The notes under the pieces: generated by a model
What the model saw: the letters and a program-made list of their open reading frames with translations, nothing else
Database searches by the model: none
What the model was told of the DNA's origin: nothing
Part shown: in pieces, positions 14,201 through 25,000 of the stretch
Numbering within the stretch: the first letter of the stretch is position 1
How the letters are laid out: every line of letters begins with the position of its first letter
Made by a program: the position numbers and the translations under genes
NCBI GenBank assembly: GCA_029948255.1
Contig: JALIZF010001726.1
Location: forward strand, 1 to 64,000
Direction of reading: 5' to 3'
Source: Telmatactis stephensoni
Taxonomy: Eukaryota; Cnidaria; Anthozoa; Actiniaria; Isophelliidae
DNA: 64,000 nt

Positions 14201-17200
14201 TCAACCTACTGTAGTTCTGTATTTTGACGTCACAGTGACGTCAACAGGAGGCCAATAACGAAGACAGGCATTCCAAACAAATATTTGACGTCGGAGAGCA
14301 CTTACATATTGTTTCTTTTAAAACTAATAAGTTTGTTATCAAAACAAAGAGTATTTTTGTCAAGAGTCCTGAAAATATCTAAGAGTAAAATCCGTTTTAG
14401 TGCATATCTTGGCAACATTTTATGGATATTTTTATAGATATGATAAATACCGTAACAAGAACATTTGATGACAATGATAGTCATAAGAAGCTTAGCTGTA
14501 AAAAAACGTTTAAAAAAATAAGTTTTGAATCTATAATTGGTCTATAATGATGTTTTTAGCTGACAAGTGAAAGAAATATGAACAAATAAAATATAACTCA
14601 TTGGAGTTCTATTCCTTTTGTAGACCAGTAAATATACAATACAATGCACTGGATTAAATCTCCAAGTGCGCTGATTTTTTTTACATCGACTACTCAATTC
14701 CGAGTTTTTCCACAATCAACGATATAATCTTTACTCTCATGTTGGGCTATCTATCCAAGGAATGAGAACCATGTTCTTTAATCTCTATATCGTGCAGCGG
14801 GATTACATACATTTCCGTCCAAGTCTTCATTTTCCTTTGCAAATACTGATAAATAATTATTGATTTGTACACTGACTGTCGAAAATAGACAATTTAAAGA
14901 TAAAAGTAAGATGATAAAGAAAGGACTATGTTGACTGCGTGAGAAATGAGATACCGGGCTCCAAATATTCACCGGAAGTGTTCGCAAAGTTCATTGACAT
15001 TCTGAACTCAAGAAAGACGTTTTCAAGGGTTTTCAAGGGTTTTCGAGATTCTATGAACAAAATCATGCAATCATGTAATATTCTGCTTGTAAGACTCACC
15101 GTACTTTTTACTGTTGGTGTAAAAGGGAACTTTGGTTCGAGATAAAGTTTTGTCTGTGCAAGCTTCACAAATACACGAACACTTCGAATGGATACTCCTT
15201 TTCATCCTGCAACTCTCTCAATCGGCGGCGGTCCGTCAGACCGTCCAAGTTTGAAATAAGTTCTTGCAGGCTTTTGCTGACCCAATGCTGCTCATTTTTT
15301 TATGGCTTTGCGACGACAAAAATCCGAAATGAATGCCTATAAAATCGTTGGTAGCCGATGTCCTACAGGGATTCTGTTCACACTTGCTTAACTTTCAAAA
15401 GAAGACAACACGTGCAGTGAAATAAAATCACGTTGCAAAATACAAAGATGGCAAGCTGAGTCACCTCAGGAAAAACGTTTCAGAACCCCTACAATGTCTT
15501 GAGTCATAACTAGATTACTGAAAACAATGTAGAAAATTTTAATTCTGAAGTTCACAAAAACACTCTAAAGACATGAAACTTTTAGGTTTCTTTCAGCCAA
15601 TCAGGTTGTCGGAAAATTTGGCGCCAAAATAGTCGCGAGCGCGCGTAAGGCGAAGAAACGAAAATCATTGTCAAACAGTGTTTGTTCTACTAATATCACA
15701 TTTATCCTTCTTTTTCGAGGATAAAAACTATTTCAAAGCTCAGAAGTGACTCAAATTATTGACCAGCTTGATATTTAGTTATTGCAAAAGACGGCTTTTA
15801 CATCAAAAGTTTTGATTTTTACCTAAACGGTTCAGCTGGAGCAGAGACACAGAAGAGGGTCAAAGAAGTGTTTGAAACTCTAAAACTGTGAGTAATTTTT
15901 AATTCATCAGCTTAAGTTATTATTAAGAAATATTGTTCTCATTTATCTTAATAAATTTGATAGCTTATATATTAGCCAAACAAATGAAATTACTAAATAA
16001 GCTTTGTTATAAAGTAAACAAATTTCTGCTAAAATACCAAAAATAAAATAAAATTGTGAATAGTAAGCTTAAACTTGGAAATAAATAAGTTATATCTAAC
16101 TGAATTTTCTAATGATCATGATTTCCCTCTTCCATCGGCCTTAACAGGTTGCTATGCAACCAAAATAACATCAAAGTATCCTCAATTTCTCTTTCTGACA
16201 ATAAAAATTCATATACCTGAAAATAATATTCAAATGACTGAAAACGAAATATTTCCATTGTCTATAAAGCAAATAAGACCACAGCAAAGTGACATCTTAA
16301 ATTGTGTTTGCCTTGAGGCAGTTCAAATGAGAACTTGGATTTATTATGCTTTTCAAAGCTTGGATTAGTCAAGCAATCATAGAATTTCTTTAAATCCCAG
16401 GAAATCCTTTAACTGGTTACCTCTGATTATAGACTGATTGCTATTTTAACTTTTACTTATAACTGCACATGCAAATTTCATATTAAAATCAATTGTTGTG
16501 TAATGTAGAAAATACCACAGTCAGCATTTGAGGAGATTTTATGAGCAAGTCTCATAAATCCTCCTGCAATAGAAACTGAAGCCTGATTTACACGGCAACC
16601 TTTTCATGGCACAACACCCTAATAATCTGGGCATACAGACCCATCATTGTTGACATGACAACCATATTGTTTACCTGAATAATCAGTCTGGGTGCCAAGA
16701 TTTACTTTTTAGGGATGCTGTGCCATAAAAGGTTGTTTTTTAAATCAGACTTGAATGTCCATGCATGTGAAGGGCTTTGATACAGAGACATGTTGACAAA
16801 AACAGCCATGGAATAATGTTGGGACTATGTGTGTGGGTGCAAATCAAAGAATAAGAGAGAAATGTGTCCCAGAAATAATTCATTGGTTTATATAACTATC
16901 TCCTCGGAACATCTTGAATACACCCAAGCGCAGCAAAAAAATGCAATTGATACGTGCAACTGATTTTGTATGATGGAGCATGTCCTGAAAAAGGATTTTG
17001 TCGCTCCAATAAAACTGCATAATTTCACAAACTTGCTTGGTATAGATAAAGGAAATATGGTATAGGTAAAGTGTGGACAAACTTCCATTTTAAATTGGAC
17101 AAGCACCATAACTTTTCCTGGATAAATGAAAAATGCATCGTATTTACACTGATATTATACAAAAATAATCAGGGAACTTTTAAAATATATAAACTCTTTG

Positions 17201-20008
17201 TAGTATAATAAAAATGTAATATCATGATGAAATGAAACTGTTGAAATTAGGTGAAAAAATAACAAGGAAATCAATATCAACACTTCAGCAGCATATATCA
17301 GTGTAGAAATAATATTATGTATATAAGTATCCTTTTCGATATTGTATTCAGTAAAATCTTTACTTTCAATAGAAACAAATCAGTAACAGCTTGTAAAACT
17401 GCTTGCAAGCACAACAATACTAACAGTAAACAACACTAATAATTTAAAATTTCAAGTTCTACCTTTGATTTGTAGAGATCTGATATTATGCACTCCCATT
17501 AAGATGATCACAATGTTTCTGTCTGGTCAGACAAAATATTCTTTTGATAATCAATGATCATGAACCACAAAACAGAAGCAAAGCCAGTATCCTTTAAGTG
17601 TGTCACGGTTCAAAGATTTGTCACACAGATGCAAAAGGAGACAGACAACAAGTGTCAGGTTTCATGAATTAGCTCTCACGTTCGGTGAAGTCATCCAGGT
17701 TTAATGTTTCATGACTGTTATAAGCGAAAGGTCATGAATTAAACCAGGACAAAAATTTTTGAAGTTTCCTGTTTTTGTTGATGATTCAATTGTATAAGCA
17801 GTTTTTAGAGATTACTCAATATTCTGGCTTAAGTTATTATAACTTTCACTTTTGTTTTGATGGTCAAATGTATGAAAATAATTTTGTTCCATGGAAAATA
17901 TAATACTTCACACTAAAAATTTGATAAAAGTCATTAGAAATAGATAATAAATAAAACAGAATGAAAGCAAAGTGATTTGCCATGTAGTGATTCACTAGAT
18001 AAAAATCATGACCTTTTTTTGAAATTTTAAAATGGATACTGAAAGAAAAATAAATCAGCAGTTAAAAAAGAGAGACTTTTGTAAGATAAATAAAGGAATT
18101 ATTTTGAAATAAATCTATGTAGCATTTAATATAACTTGCCAAAAACAGTAGCATAAAAAAACACAAGCTCTTATGTGTGATACTTGAGTCTTGGAATAGA
18201 GACTTTGTAAAAGAATCTAAAACTACCAATATATGTCAAAAATTAAGCTACTTTAAATTTACTGCAAATTGAACCATAGAAACATTTGGTAAAATACTAA
18301 TAATGAAACACTATGGAGTAGCCACGAAGAAAAAATTGTACCAAATGAATGAATTCCAGATTAATCTAATTAACACCAAATGTTGTAAGCCACTGTTTGT
18401 TCTCATGTCTGACGAATCGATTTTCACTCCGCGAACAACTTTAGGAATCTCTTTGAAATGCACCAAAAATTTGTCATCTTGCGATATCAAAATGCATTTC
18501 AAAGTAGTTAAAAAAATGAACGACTGTGGTCGTTTATTTACTCAAGTGGTCTAAATATTGATGCTTTTTCACATTCAGTATTGAACGCGCAATACTACGA
18601 TGAAATGAACAACACAGTGATGTTATGCACCCATAAAGACTCGTTGACGTACGACGTGAAAGACCTTAACCTGTCCACCAGTGTAAAGATGCAATTTAAA
18701 TCGTGGTTTTATCACGAGAATTTTAAAATCACACGAATACCTTTTTGTAAGTCATATCTATCATTAAACAAACAGATCTTCATTCGGCTCAGTCACTTGA
18801 GGTGTTCTGAGATTAAGGATTTCTATTTTTATGCAAATCAATCTCAAGGGGCAATAAACATTTTACTTTACTGCAAGCATAAATGAACAACATAACCAAC
18901 CATAGAAGCGTTCTGCTAGCTCAAAGGAAATCCACAGTAACAGAAAATTATTTAAAAAGTATCAAACCCAAAACCGGGCAAAAACGAATAAAATCTTCGA
19001 AGGAATATCATATTTGTAATTCACAAGTTTGAAATACCACAGCCGAACGTTTGTCAATTCAGCATAAGAACACTGAATTCCGAATTTCGGGGATCAAATC
19101 TCGCTTCCCTCACACACAACATATACCCTTTCTAACCCAATGCTCCAAACAGCTGACAGTAACCTTGCAAAAAGCTGACTCAAAACGTAGAAACATTGGG
19201 CTACATTTGGGCTTTATAAAACAGTTGTGTGTTGGAGTTTACCGAGGAATCGTAGGTTAGAGGTTGAACCACTGACAATGAGATCTACAGGTTACATTGT
19301 CACTACATCGAGAGTTTTACATCGAAAATTTAGTAAATCATAAAAATTGCATCTGGAATTAATACGATTCATTCTATCGACTATAATAACATACCTATAC
19401 AATTGTGAACACGGACAGACAGCGACGTTCGTAGTATTATGGTGTTTTTACGGCTGTAATTAGAAGACAAAATTATTCTTAGATGATTGGTTTAGAGGAA
19501 ATAAACCACAGTTTGGGCGCGATTGCTTGGATATGCAAATAAAAAGTGTGATCGACCAAACAGACCCAGGTCTTTTAGTGTGAATCACTTCGAGAATATG
19601 CAATGGTATTCTAACTCGCCTACGTACCTATCAAGAAAGCCTTCCAGTAAGTCAGCTTGTTCTTCTAACGTATTTTCCAATTCCATATAACAGCCATTGT
19701 GTGATAGTTGGAGAGCCACATCATCGATCTAAACCCGCAAAATACTTGTTATCAGTAGGATGAAACGATAACAACATGGCTTCAATGCAGAAGACATCAA
19801 AATGCATTGAAAGGAACACGGGAAAAGCCCGTAGATTCTCACGTACAGCGTGCGGTGCGCATAACAGTCGATGTAATCCATCTACTTGCTGGCACAGTGG
19901 AATATTTAAGTGGAATGTATATGTTGGTGGCCGAGTTGGTTCTGGGAAATTAGTGCTGGCGAACGGGTCCGTGTCATCTAAGTATTGTACTTTGCAAGTC
20001 AGCGCCAT
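1058..20008 (-). CDS. FHOD: FHOD-family formin (FHOD1/FHOD3-like), 3' end missing
   Basis: Formins of this family nucleate and bundle actin filaments and are autoinhibited by contact between their N- and C-termini. The first exon opens [16 protein letters not shown], matching the start of vertebrate FHOD3. Later exons give the armadillo-like regulatory region (for example [17 protein letters not shown]), a charged linker with SPxSP-type repeats, a coiled-coil stretch rich in Glu/Arg, the FHOD signature [14 protein letters not shown], a polyproline FH1 tract (encoded at about 1632-1760) and the start of FH2 ([31 protein letters not shown]). The rest of FH2 and the C-terminal DAD lie beyond base 1. 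An in-frame Met further upstream (20176) exists, but the conserved start favours 20008. About 1,020 to 1,056 residues are encoded here. Family assignment is very secure; whether it equals FHOD1 or FHOD3 is not meaningful if the lineage has one copy. Confidence 0.96.
2781..3070. mobile_element. 290-bp inverted-repeat element (MITE-like)
   Basis: Two arms of about 100 bp are near reverse complements. The left arm runs from 'tatacatttatttcataaaa' through 'tgttgtcgcc'. The right arm ends 'ctgcgacaacgtttttt' then 'gaaataagtgtat'. A loop lies at about 2891-2960. The left end is only 24 bp from the acceptor side of the large FHOD exon (2757). No coding capacity, so a non-autonomous foldback element is likely. 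Confidence 0.75.
3575..3680. repeat. Short tandem repeat carrying ATTGG/CCAAT cores
   Basis: About four imperfect units of roughly 31-40 bp share 'ctgattggctgatgtttt' and 'attctttaacct'. They lie in the large FHOD intron (2758-6235). The rest of that intron, apart from flanking inverted repeats, shows no feature I can name. Confidence 0.5.
5753..5981. mobile_element. MITE-like element with 21-bp perfect terminal inverted repeats
   Basis: The left end at 5753-5773 starts GTAATACGAACAAC; the right end at 5961-5981 is its exact reverse complement. The interior contains further self-complementary 'acaac...gttgt' stretches and no credible ORF. A related element is at about 58690-58905. Confidence 0.75.
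7196..7440. repeat. G-rich degenerate tandem repeat
   Basis: Repeats of the form 'gctctcttggaaggg' with many GGG to GGGGGG runs on the plus strand. It occupies the FHOD intron between 7153 and 7601, so the transcript carries the C-rich strand. The long ORFs it produces are low-complexity artefacts. Confidence 0.6.
7801..7960. mobile_element. Member of a 'cggcacggtcacggc' foldback family
   Basis: Contains 'gaccgcgccgtaccgtgac' followed by 'tctacaaaaacatttgaaat' and a second GC-rich arm 'gccgcgtgccgttacagtgc'. Relatives sharing both the GC-rich arms and the AT core occur at about 46026-46135 and, inverted, at 51577-51690. It sits in an FHOD intron. Confidence 0.55.
8114..20008 (-). CDS. FHOD: FHOD exons 1-11 (N-terminal regulatory region)
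   Basis: Exons in transcript order: 19847-20008, 19628-19728, tentative 15100-15206, 13573-13640, 12737-12842, 12308-12402, 10617-10728, 9706-9803, 9125-9208, 8719-8778, 8114-8178. Each has AG before and GT after it on the minus strand, and reading phases join without conflict. Recognisable segments include [67 protein letters not shown] and [12 protein letters not shown]. All correspond in order to FHOD3. The weak point is the exon between 13640 and 19628, which should carry the conserved LRTQLSVRV block. Confidence 0.93.
8241..8640 (+). repeat. Long GAAA / AAAAG microsatellite
   Basis: About 40 bp of GAAA units is followed by roughly 330 bp of almost pure AAAAG pentanucleotides, with one short impure island near 8484-8530. 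It lies in the FHOD intron between the exons at 8114-8178 and 8719-8778. The transcript therefore carries CTTTT repeats. Confidence 0.95.
8838..8896 (-). pseudogene. 59-bp identical copy of the FHOD exon 11 end and its donor
   Basis: Bases 8838-8896 are identical to 8107-8165, which hold the 3' part of the exon at 8114-8178 ([15 protein letters not shown]) and its splice donor. The copy lacks the first 13 nt of the exon and its acceptor. It lies upstream of the preceding exon in transcript order, so it looks like a non-functional partial exon duplication. Confidence 0.85.
9307..9396. mobile_element. Foldback element with AGCCTGTGAACAGGCT ends
   Basis: The left end carries the self-palindrome AGCCTGTGAACAGGCT; the right end has 'agcctgttcacagg'. 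The interior is a pyrimidine tract ('cccctcccctccc'). The same architecture is at 36319-36507. FHOD intron. Confidence 0.65.
9441..9628. mobile_element. Short inverted-repeat element, 'gcggacacct' family
   Basis: Ends 'cagtcaaaccc' and 'gggaggtttaactgta' are inverted with respect to each other. The interior repeats 'gcggacacctc', 'cggacacc' and, reversed, 'ggtgtgtccgcttaa'. No coding capacity. It resembles TA-targeting MITEs in layout, which is inference. Confidence 0.55.
11698..11790 (+). repeat. A-rich CAAAA/CAAA simple repeat
   Basis: Nearly uninterrupted 'acaaa' and 'aaacaaac' units in the FHOD intron between 10728 and 12308. Confidence 0.85.
12529..12576 (+). repeat. G-tract cluster
   Basis: About 48 bp made almost only of G with single A/T/C interruptions, including runs of up to ten G. 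It could form a G-quadruplex on the plus (non-transcribed) strand. FHOD intron between 12402 and 12737. Confidence 0.7.
15100..15206 (-). CDS. Tentative FHOD exon 3
   Basis: On the minus strand a good acceptor (GAGTTGCAG) and donor (TACG|GTGAGT) bound 107 nt. Its length and phase exactly bridge the exon ending at 19628 (phase 2) and the one starting at 13640 (phase 1). The translation (starting MKRSIHSKC) does not show the LRTQLSVRV block expected of FHOD proteins at this point. It may be a chance ORF. Confidence 0.3.
15207..19627. other. Large FHOD intron, no recognised feature
   Basis: AT-rich sequence. Small ORFs on the plus strand (16075-16368, 18303-18554, 18581-18886) have no recognisable motif and no supporting context. 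A CpG-bearing patch lies at about 15620-15660. Confidence 0.5.
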
Positions 20009-22066
20009 CTTTACATCGGACACTGTAGTTGCTGCTTCGGCCTGGACTTTCCGCAATTTCTCGTTTGACGCAAGCGCAGACGCTCCGCTTCGTCTGCTTC
20101 GCTGGGGGTTCCGTGTCGATCCACGTGATCCATTTCGAGTATGATCTCTGGACGATTTTAGCGCGAGTTCCTTCATTCGTAATAGCAGTCATTAAGTCCT
20201 TAAAGAGTCAGAGCAGGTTCTTGGGTTACCAGAAGATTCCAGCATCGCCGTGGCCGTCACAAACGCTACCAAACGGCGGTAGCACATTGTCTTTGTTGCC
20301 TAACCTTCATCTACTATGCTTGACTGAAATGATCATTTGATTACAGATTGATTATAGACAACCTTAATCGCCCACAAGGGACAGGAGTGCTCCAAACAGC
20401 CAATTGATTTGCTCCAATGTTTTTGTGATGTATACAAAGGAGTGGTTGTTAACCGCCTGGAATTATGGTACATTATGTCCAATAATCCACTTCCGCTGAG
20501 CTTTTCTTGCTGTGCTTCAAAGAACAACCACATCATTTTCAAGCACTTTTTTATTTCAATCAATAAAATGTTTACAAGTTCAATTGATGTCTTTGTCATA
20601 TTGGAAAAGCATAACAGGTCTGTGAAAGGGACAACTGCTATGAGCCGATTAAAGCATGCATACCGCGTTTTAATAGGGAGTCGTAACGTCACTCTAGGTC
20701 TTGGCCCATGCAATTAGTGAGTTGTTTCTGGTATGCATAGCATGTGATCCGTCCACAACGATACAAGATGAATTTTTTTCGATTTGTCCAAAACTCGACC
20801 CTGCCAAGATAAGGTACTTGATTAATCTTCGGATTGTGTGCAAAACCAACTGCATTCTTTGAAGTCATAGTTCGGAAAAACACAGCTCAAGAAATTAATG
20901 AGCCTTCAAAGAATGGATTAATTTTAATTGTCTTTTATGAAAAAATCAATTAAAAATAAATCGACCGTTTAACCAAGCAGATCTTGAAAATAAAAACAGT
21001 TTTCAGATTTAAAATCCAAGTCAACCCCAAAAGTGTAGATCTTAAAGATTTCAGGCCCCTTAAAACCTGCTCGAAAAGACCTTAAATTTTCGAGATTCGG
21101 TTGATGGCTTACTCAAATACGACCCAGCGCTGTTGTTAACAGTGGAAGGGTCAAGACTGGCGATCTTGTGGCTTCGAAAAAATCGAGTTTCATATCTATC
21201 AAGGGACGCTTTGGCTCTGATACTGAGTCCACATCCAGAAAGACTAAACAAATTGTTTTCACGAACACGACAAACACAAGCCGACTGCCTTAGCGTGAAT
21301 TTGACTGGTTTGTCTATCATTTGGCCAAGATAAAGCCCCAGTCTTAGACGCATACGACTGTTCCAATCCGACGTAAACGCAAAGCTCACGCATAGAATAT
21401 AAGATTGATCAACGCTGACAATGTCAGTCAGTCTTTGACTTAAAGGGTCAATCAGTGCGGGTTATCTGTTGCTATTTTTCGTTTCTTGTGAAGCTTCTCT
21501 ATGCCTTAAAAAGCAATCACGGCCTACTAAATATAGATATTGCTGGGGGCAAGAAATGGATTCTTGAGATTAATCAAAACATTCTGATACAAAAATTTAA
21601 AAATAGTTTTTTTTAATAAAAGCCACTTTTGGAGTTACATGTCCGACATGGTTGTGGGCTCGGATGGATCACGGCAGATCACGGACTGATTACTACAGAC
21701 TATTAACATCAAACTAGGAGGTTTTTTACTTTATACAGTTTGTTTTGTGAAGTCCTGTAGAGAGCTGATATCACTTTAATGAGTGCAACAAGCGGAGGTG
21801 TTTACGAGGACAGGCGCTTAATGCACTCAGCTGATCCATGCTGGAAGTTAAATGTACAACGAGAAGCTCTTTCGTCACGTAAATCTATCGCGAGGAATTC
21901 CTTCAACACCAACTTGGATGATTTCATGATTACTGGCTTCTTTTGGATGAATTTCATCAACAAGCACTTCATCTCTGTGATTATTGTTTGTTTTGGTATG
22001 CTGTACTCAGAAAAAGGCCGGGAACTTAGGCAGGGCCAGTGGAATGTTTCGTCCAGTGGTCTGCAA
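20009..22066. other. Intergenic region between FHOD start and CPSF1 stop
   Basis: About 2 kb separating two genes on the same strand. It should hold the FHOD promoter and the CPSF1 3' UTR. An ATTAAA-type poly(A) signal for CPSF1 could be the reverse complement of 'tttaat' at 21774-21779, and an AATAAA is at 20550-20555 (minus strand). No TATA box or start site is evident by eye. ORFs here show no recognisable protein. Confidence 0.45.
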
Positions 22067-25000
22067 TCAAAATCGATCACAAGCTCGTTCAACATCCATC
22101 ATATCATCAAGGATCTGCAAGAACAAACAGAATGACGTATTAGACGACTTGCAAACAGGAAATACGTGCTTCGCCTACACTAGTGTGCTTCCTCAATCAA
22201 GAGCGGCGTTGTCCTTGGTAACCAAGTGCATGGCACTTTTGGAGTGTATTCAAAACATCGAGGTACATGCATCTTAAACGACAATCACCAGAACGCGTGA
22301 CCTGCACGCCGCAAAACAACCGGTACAGTGATTAGCCATGGGGTAAAATGCCGTGGGTAGCATGATATCGTTAGGGGAGATAAACCACAGTGTTCGATCG
22401 TGACTTTGTGCTTGCCAATTCACCTCATTAACTTCCACGTGAAAAAATCTCTTCAGAGCTTTGAGATACCGCTAATTGGCCACTTGAATAAAATAAGATT
22501 ATTGATAAATAGCACAAATCATTTATACCAAAAGCGTCAAATATTCTAAAAATTATCCAAAAAAGTATGCAAAACCTATTCAGATGATGGCAAATGAAGA
22601 TTTCCACAGTTGATTTTAAAGGAGCTCTAAATACTTCTGTGAAAGTGAGCCACGACCATGGAATTAGTACCATAATTAAGAACCTTCCTAATACCCACAC
22701 GGCAACGATTATCACACTAATCGTACAATGGGGAGCATTCCCACAGGAAACAAATAATGTACAAAGAGGTTCAAGATTAGTAAATCGATAGGATGTTCTA
22801 GATTATTTATCGTTATAACTGACGCACTTAAAGGCTGATAAACACGTCTAAAATTCAATAGCTATTATTAGAGGAACACGCAATAGCAACTTAATCACAA
22901 ACGATCACTCTCCGAGTGGCATTCTAGTCGTTTGCTGCACTCCACTTCTTCCATCTGTCAAAGCTATGTAGTAAGAGTTACCACCTAGTCCTTCCCTGGG
23001 CCCGGTTGTTCGTGTTGGCACTAATCCAGGGTTAAATCAATTTTTACATTTGTCATGAGGCATAAATTATGCGTGTTTACAGCCTTTTGGTTTTTAACTA
23101 CTTAGATTTAAGCCGACTGGACGCTGCTTTATTTAATATTACCCTCATTGTTCACTAATCCAGGAACAATAGAGCACAACTTGTACAAACTACAATTATG
23201 GTATCTAGTAGAAACCACGAAAACATTCACTTGACTTTGGGTGTTAAAGGCCAACTTGGATGAAAATCGGCGAAAATTGGAAACTGATTATTTCTATATG
23301 AAGTTAATATCGTTAAATAACTAGATAATCTCCGACAGAAAATCTACATTTTAAGCTCATTATCATGGAGAAATTTTGGTTGGAAACCTAACAGAACAAA
23401 AGGGTTGAGTAACGACGTCAAAGTGACGTCATTTACTCACAATTTAGATGCTAATAAAACTTGACAATATTCTATCCCTCTCGTTTTGGATGTGAAGAAA
23501 ATGTTGCTTCATGGTGATTATTGGTGCCGTATACATAGGTTTCACTGATTTTGATCCAAGTGCTCCTTTAAGCGGAATAAGAGGATGGTAAGAGAAATCA
23601 GAAGAAATCATAATACCTGTGATGGTGTGGTTCCAATCTTTTTCGCTACCTCCTGACGTTCCATAAAGCTAAGGTGAATAAACTTAGACAAAAGTTCCCA
23701 GTCTAAAACATTGCGATGTGGATTACTAAGACCACGCTTTTTACTCTGCATCATCCTATGAACAACCCAGTCAGAAATGCATTAATATCGAAGAAAGAAT
23801 ATTATTAATGGCGATTGTGGTTATAACCATTATAACCACTATCTATCATTACTATCACTACCATTATCATAATATTCGGCATAAGCAACAAAAGACCATC
23901 ACACCACTACTACCACCACAATCATTACCACCACTGCCATCTCCATTACCACTATCATCACATTCACAACCATTACCACAATTATCTTCATCACTAGCAA
24001 TCATTACCATCATTACCATCATTACCACCACCATATTCATCACTACCACCACCATTGTTACCACCATCACAATCACCATTACACCACTACCGCCATCTCC
24101 ATTACCACAACCATTACCACAACCATTACCACAATCATATTCATCACTACCACCACCATCATTTCCACAACTACACCATCGTTATCATAAGCAACAACAA
24201 CAGCAGGACAATCTTATCACTAACACTACTTCCATTACCACTTATACCACCATCATCCCACTCATAAGCAACATCAAGACCACCTTACCATTCAGTACCA
24301 CCATTACCATCAATACCTCCTTCATCTTCACCATTACCACTATCATCATCATCATCATCATCATAAAAAACAACAGCAAGACCACTCAATGATATACTTA
24401 TACACATTGCCCTCACGATTACTATCCCAACCAGCCTGATTTGGTATCAACCGATCATCGATCCGCAGATAGCATTTAATACCTAACTCACTTCTAACCA
24501 ACCATGTTTATATTCATCCACTTGGCCTCCCAACAGAATAATTGAAATGCGCACATCAAAGTCATCCTAATCATCATCATTATCGATATACCTGAACGCT
24601 TTTGGATTAAGTCCAGCCACATGTGGAATACAGTCTACTAGTTTGGTCTGTAGCATGTGTAAACGTCGATAGGTTTTCTCGGTCATGGGGAGTAAAACCC
24701 CCAAGCCACCATCAAGTGTACCTGACGAGCAATCATACATTGAGGTGCGGACTATTAAGGGGTCTGTTTATAGGAAGGACAGTTGTCCCTGCTAGTCGGG
24801 ATAACTCGTTTGTTTTCATTTCCTAGGGACACTGTTCATATAAGCAGCCCTAGTCACCCATGTACGTGCTTGCACATTAAGTACGTTGTACTTAACCTTT
24901 CACTTTTAAATGGTCAGTTAAACACTGTAAATGCCTTGTCTATCATCAAAAAATATTTACTAGTAAAAATGACCATTTTGTCGTGCACCAACGATCACTT

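Noticed and set aside
16075..16368. 97-residue plus-strand ORF
   Set aside because: No motif or context; composition matches the surrounding AT-rich intron.
18303..18886. Two adjacent plus-strand ORFs (83 and 101 aa)
   Set aside because: No recognisable motif, no splice or poly(A) context, AT-rich intron; could be chance. Worth an RNA-seq glance only.
23808..24392. 194-residue His/Thr/Ile-rich ORF
   Set aside because: Low-complexity triplet tract inside a CPSF1 intron.
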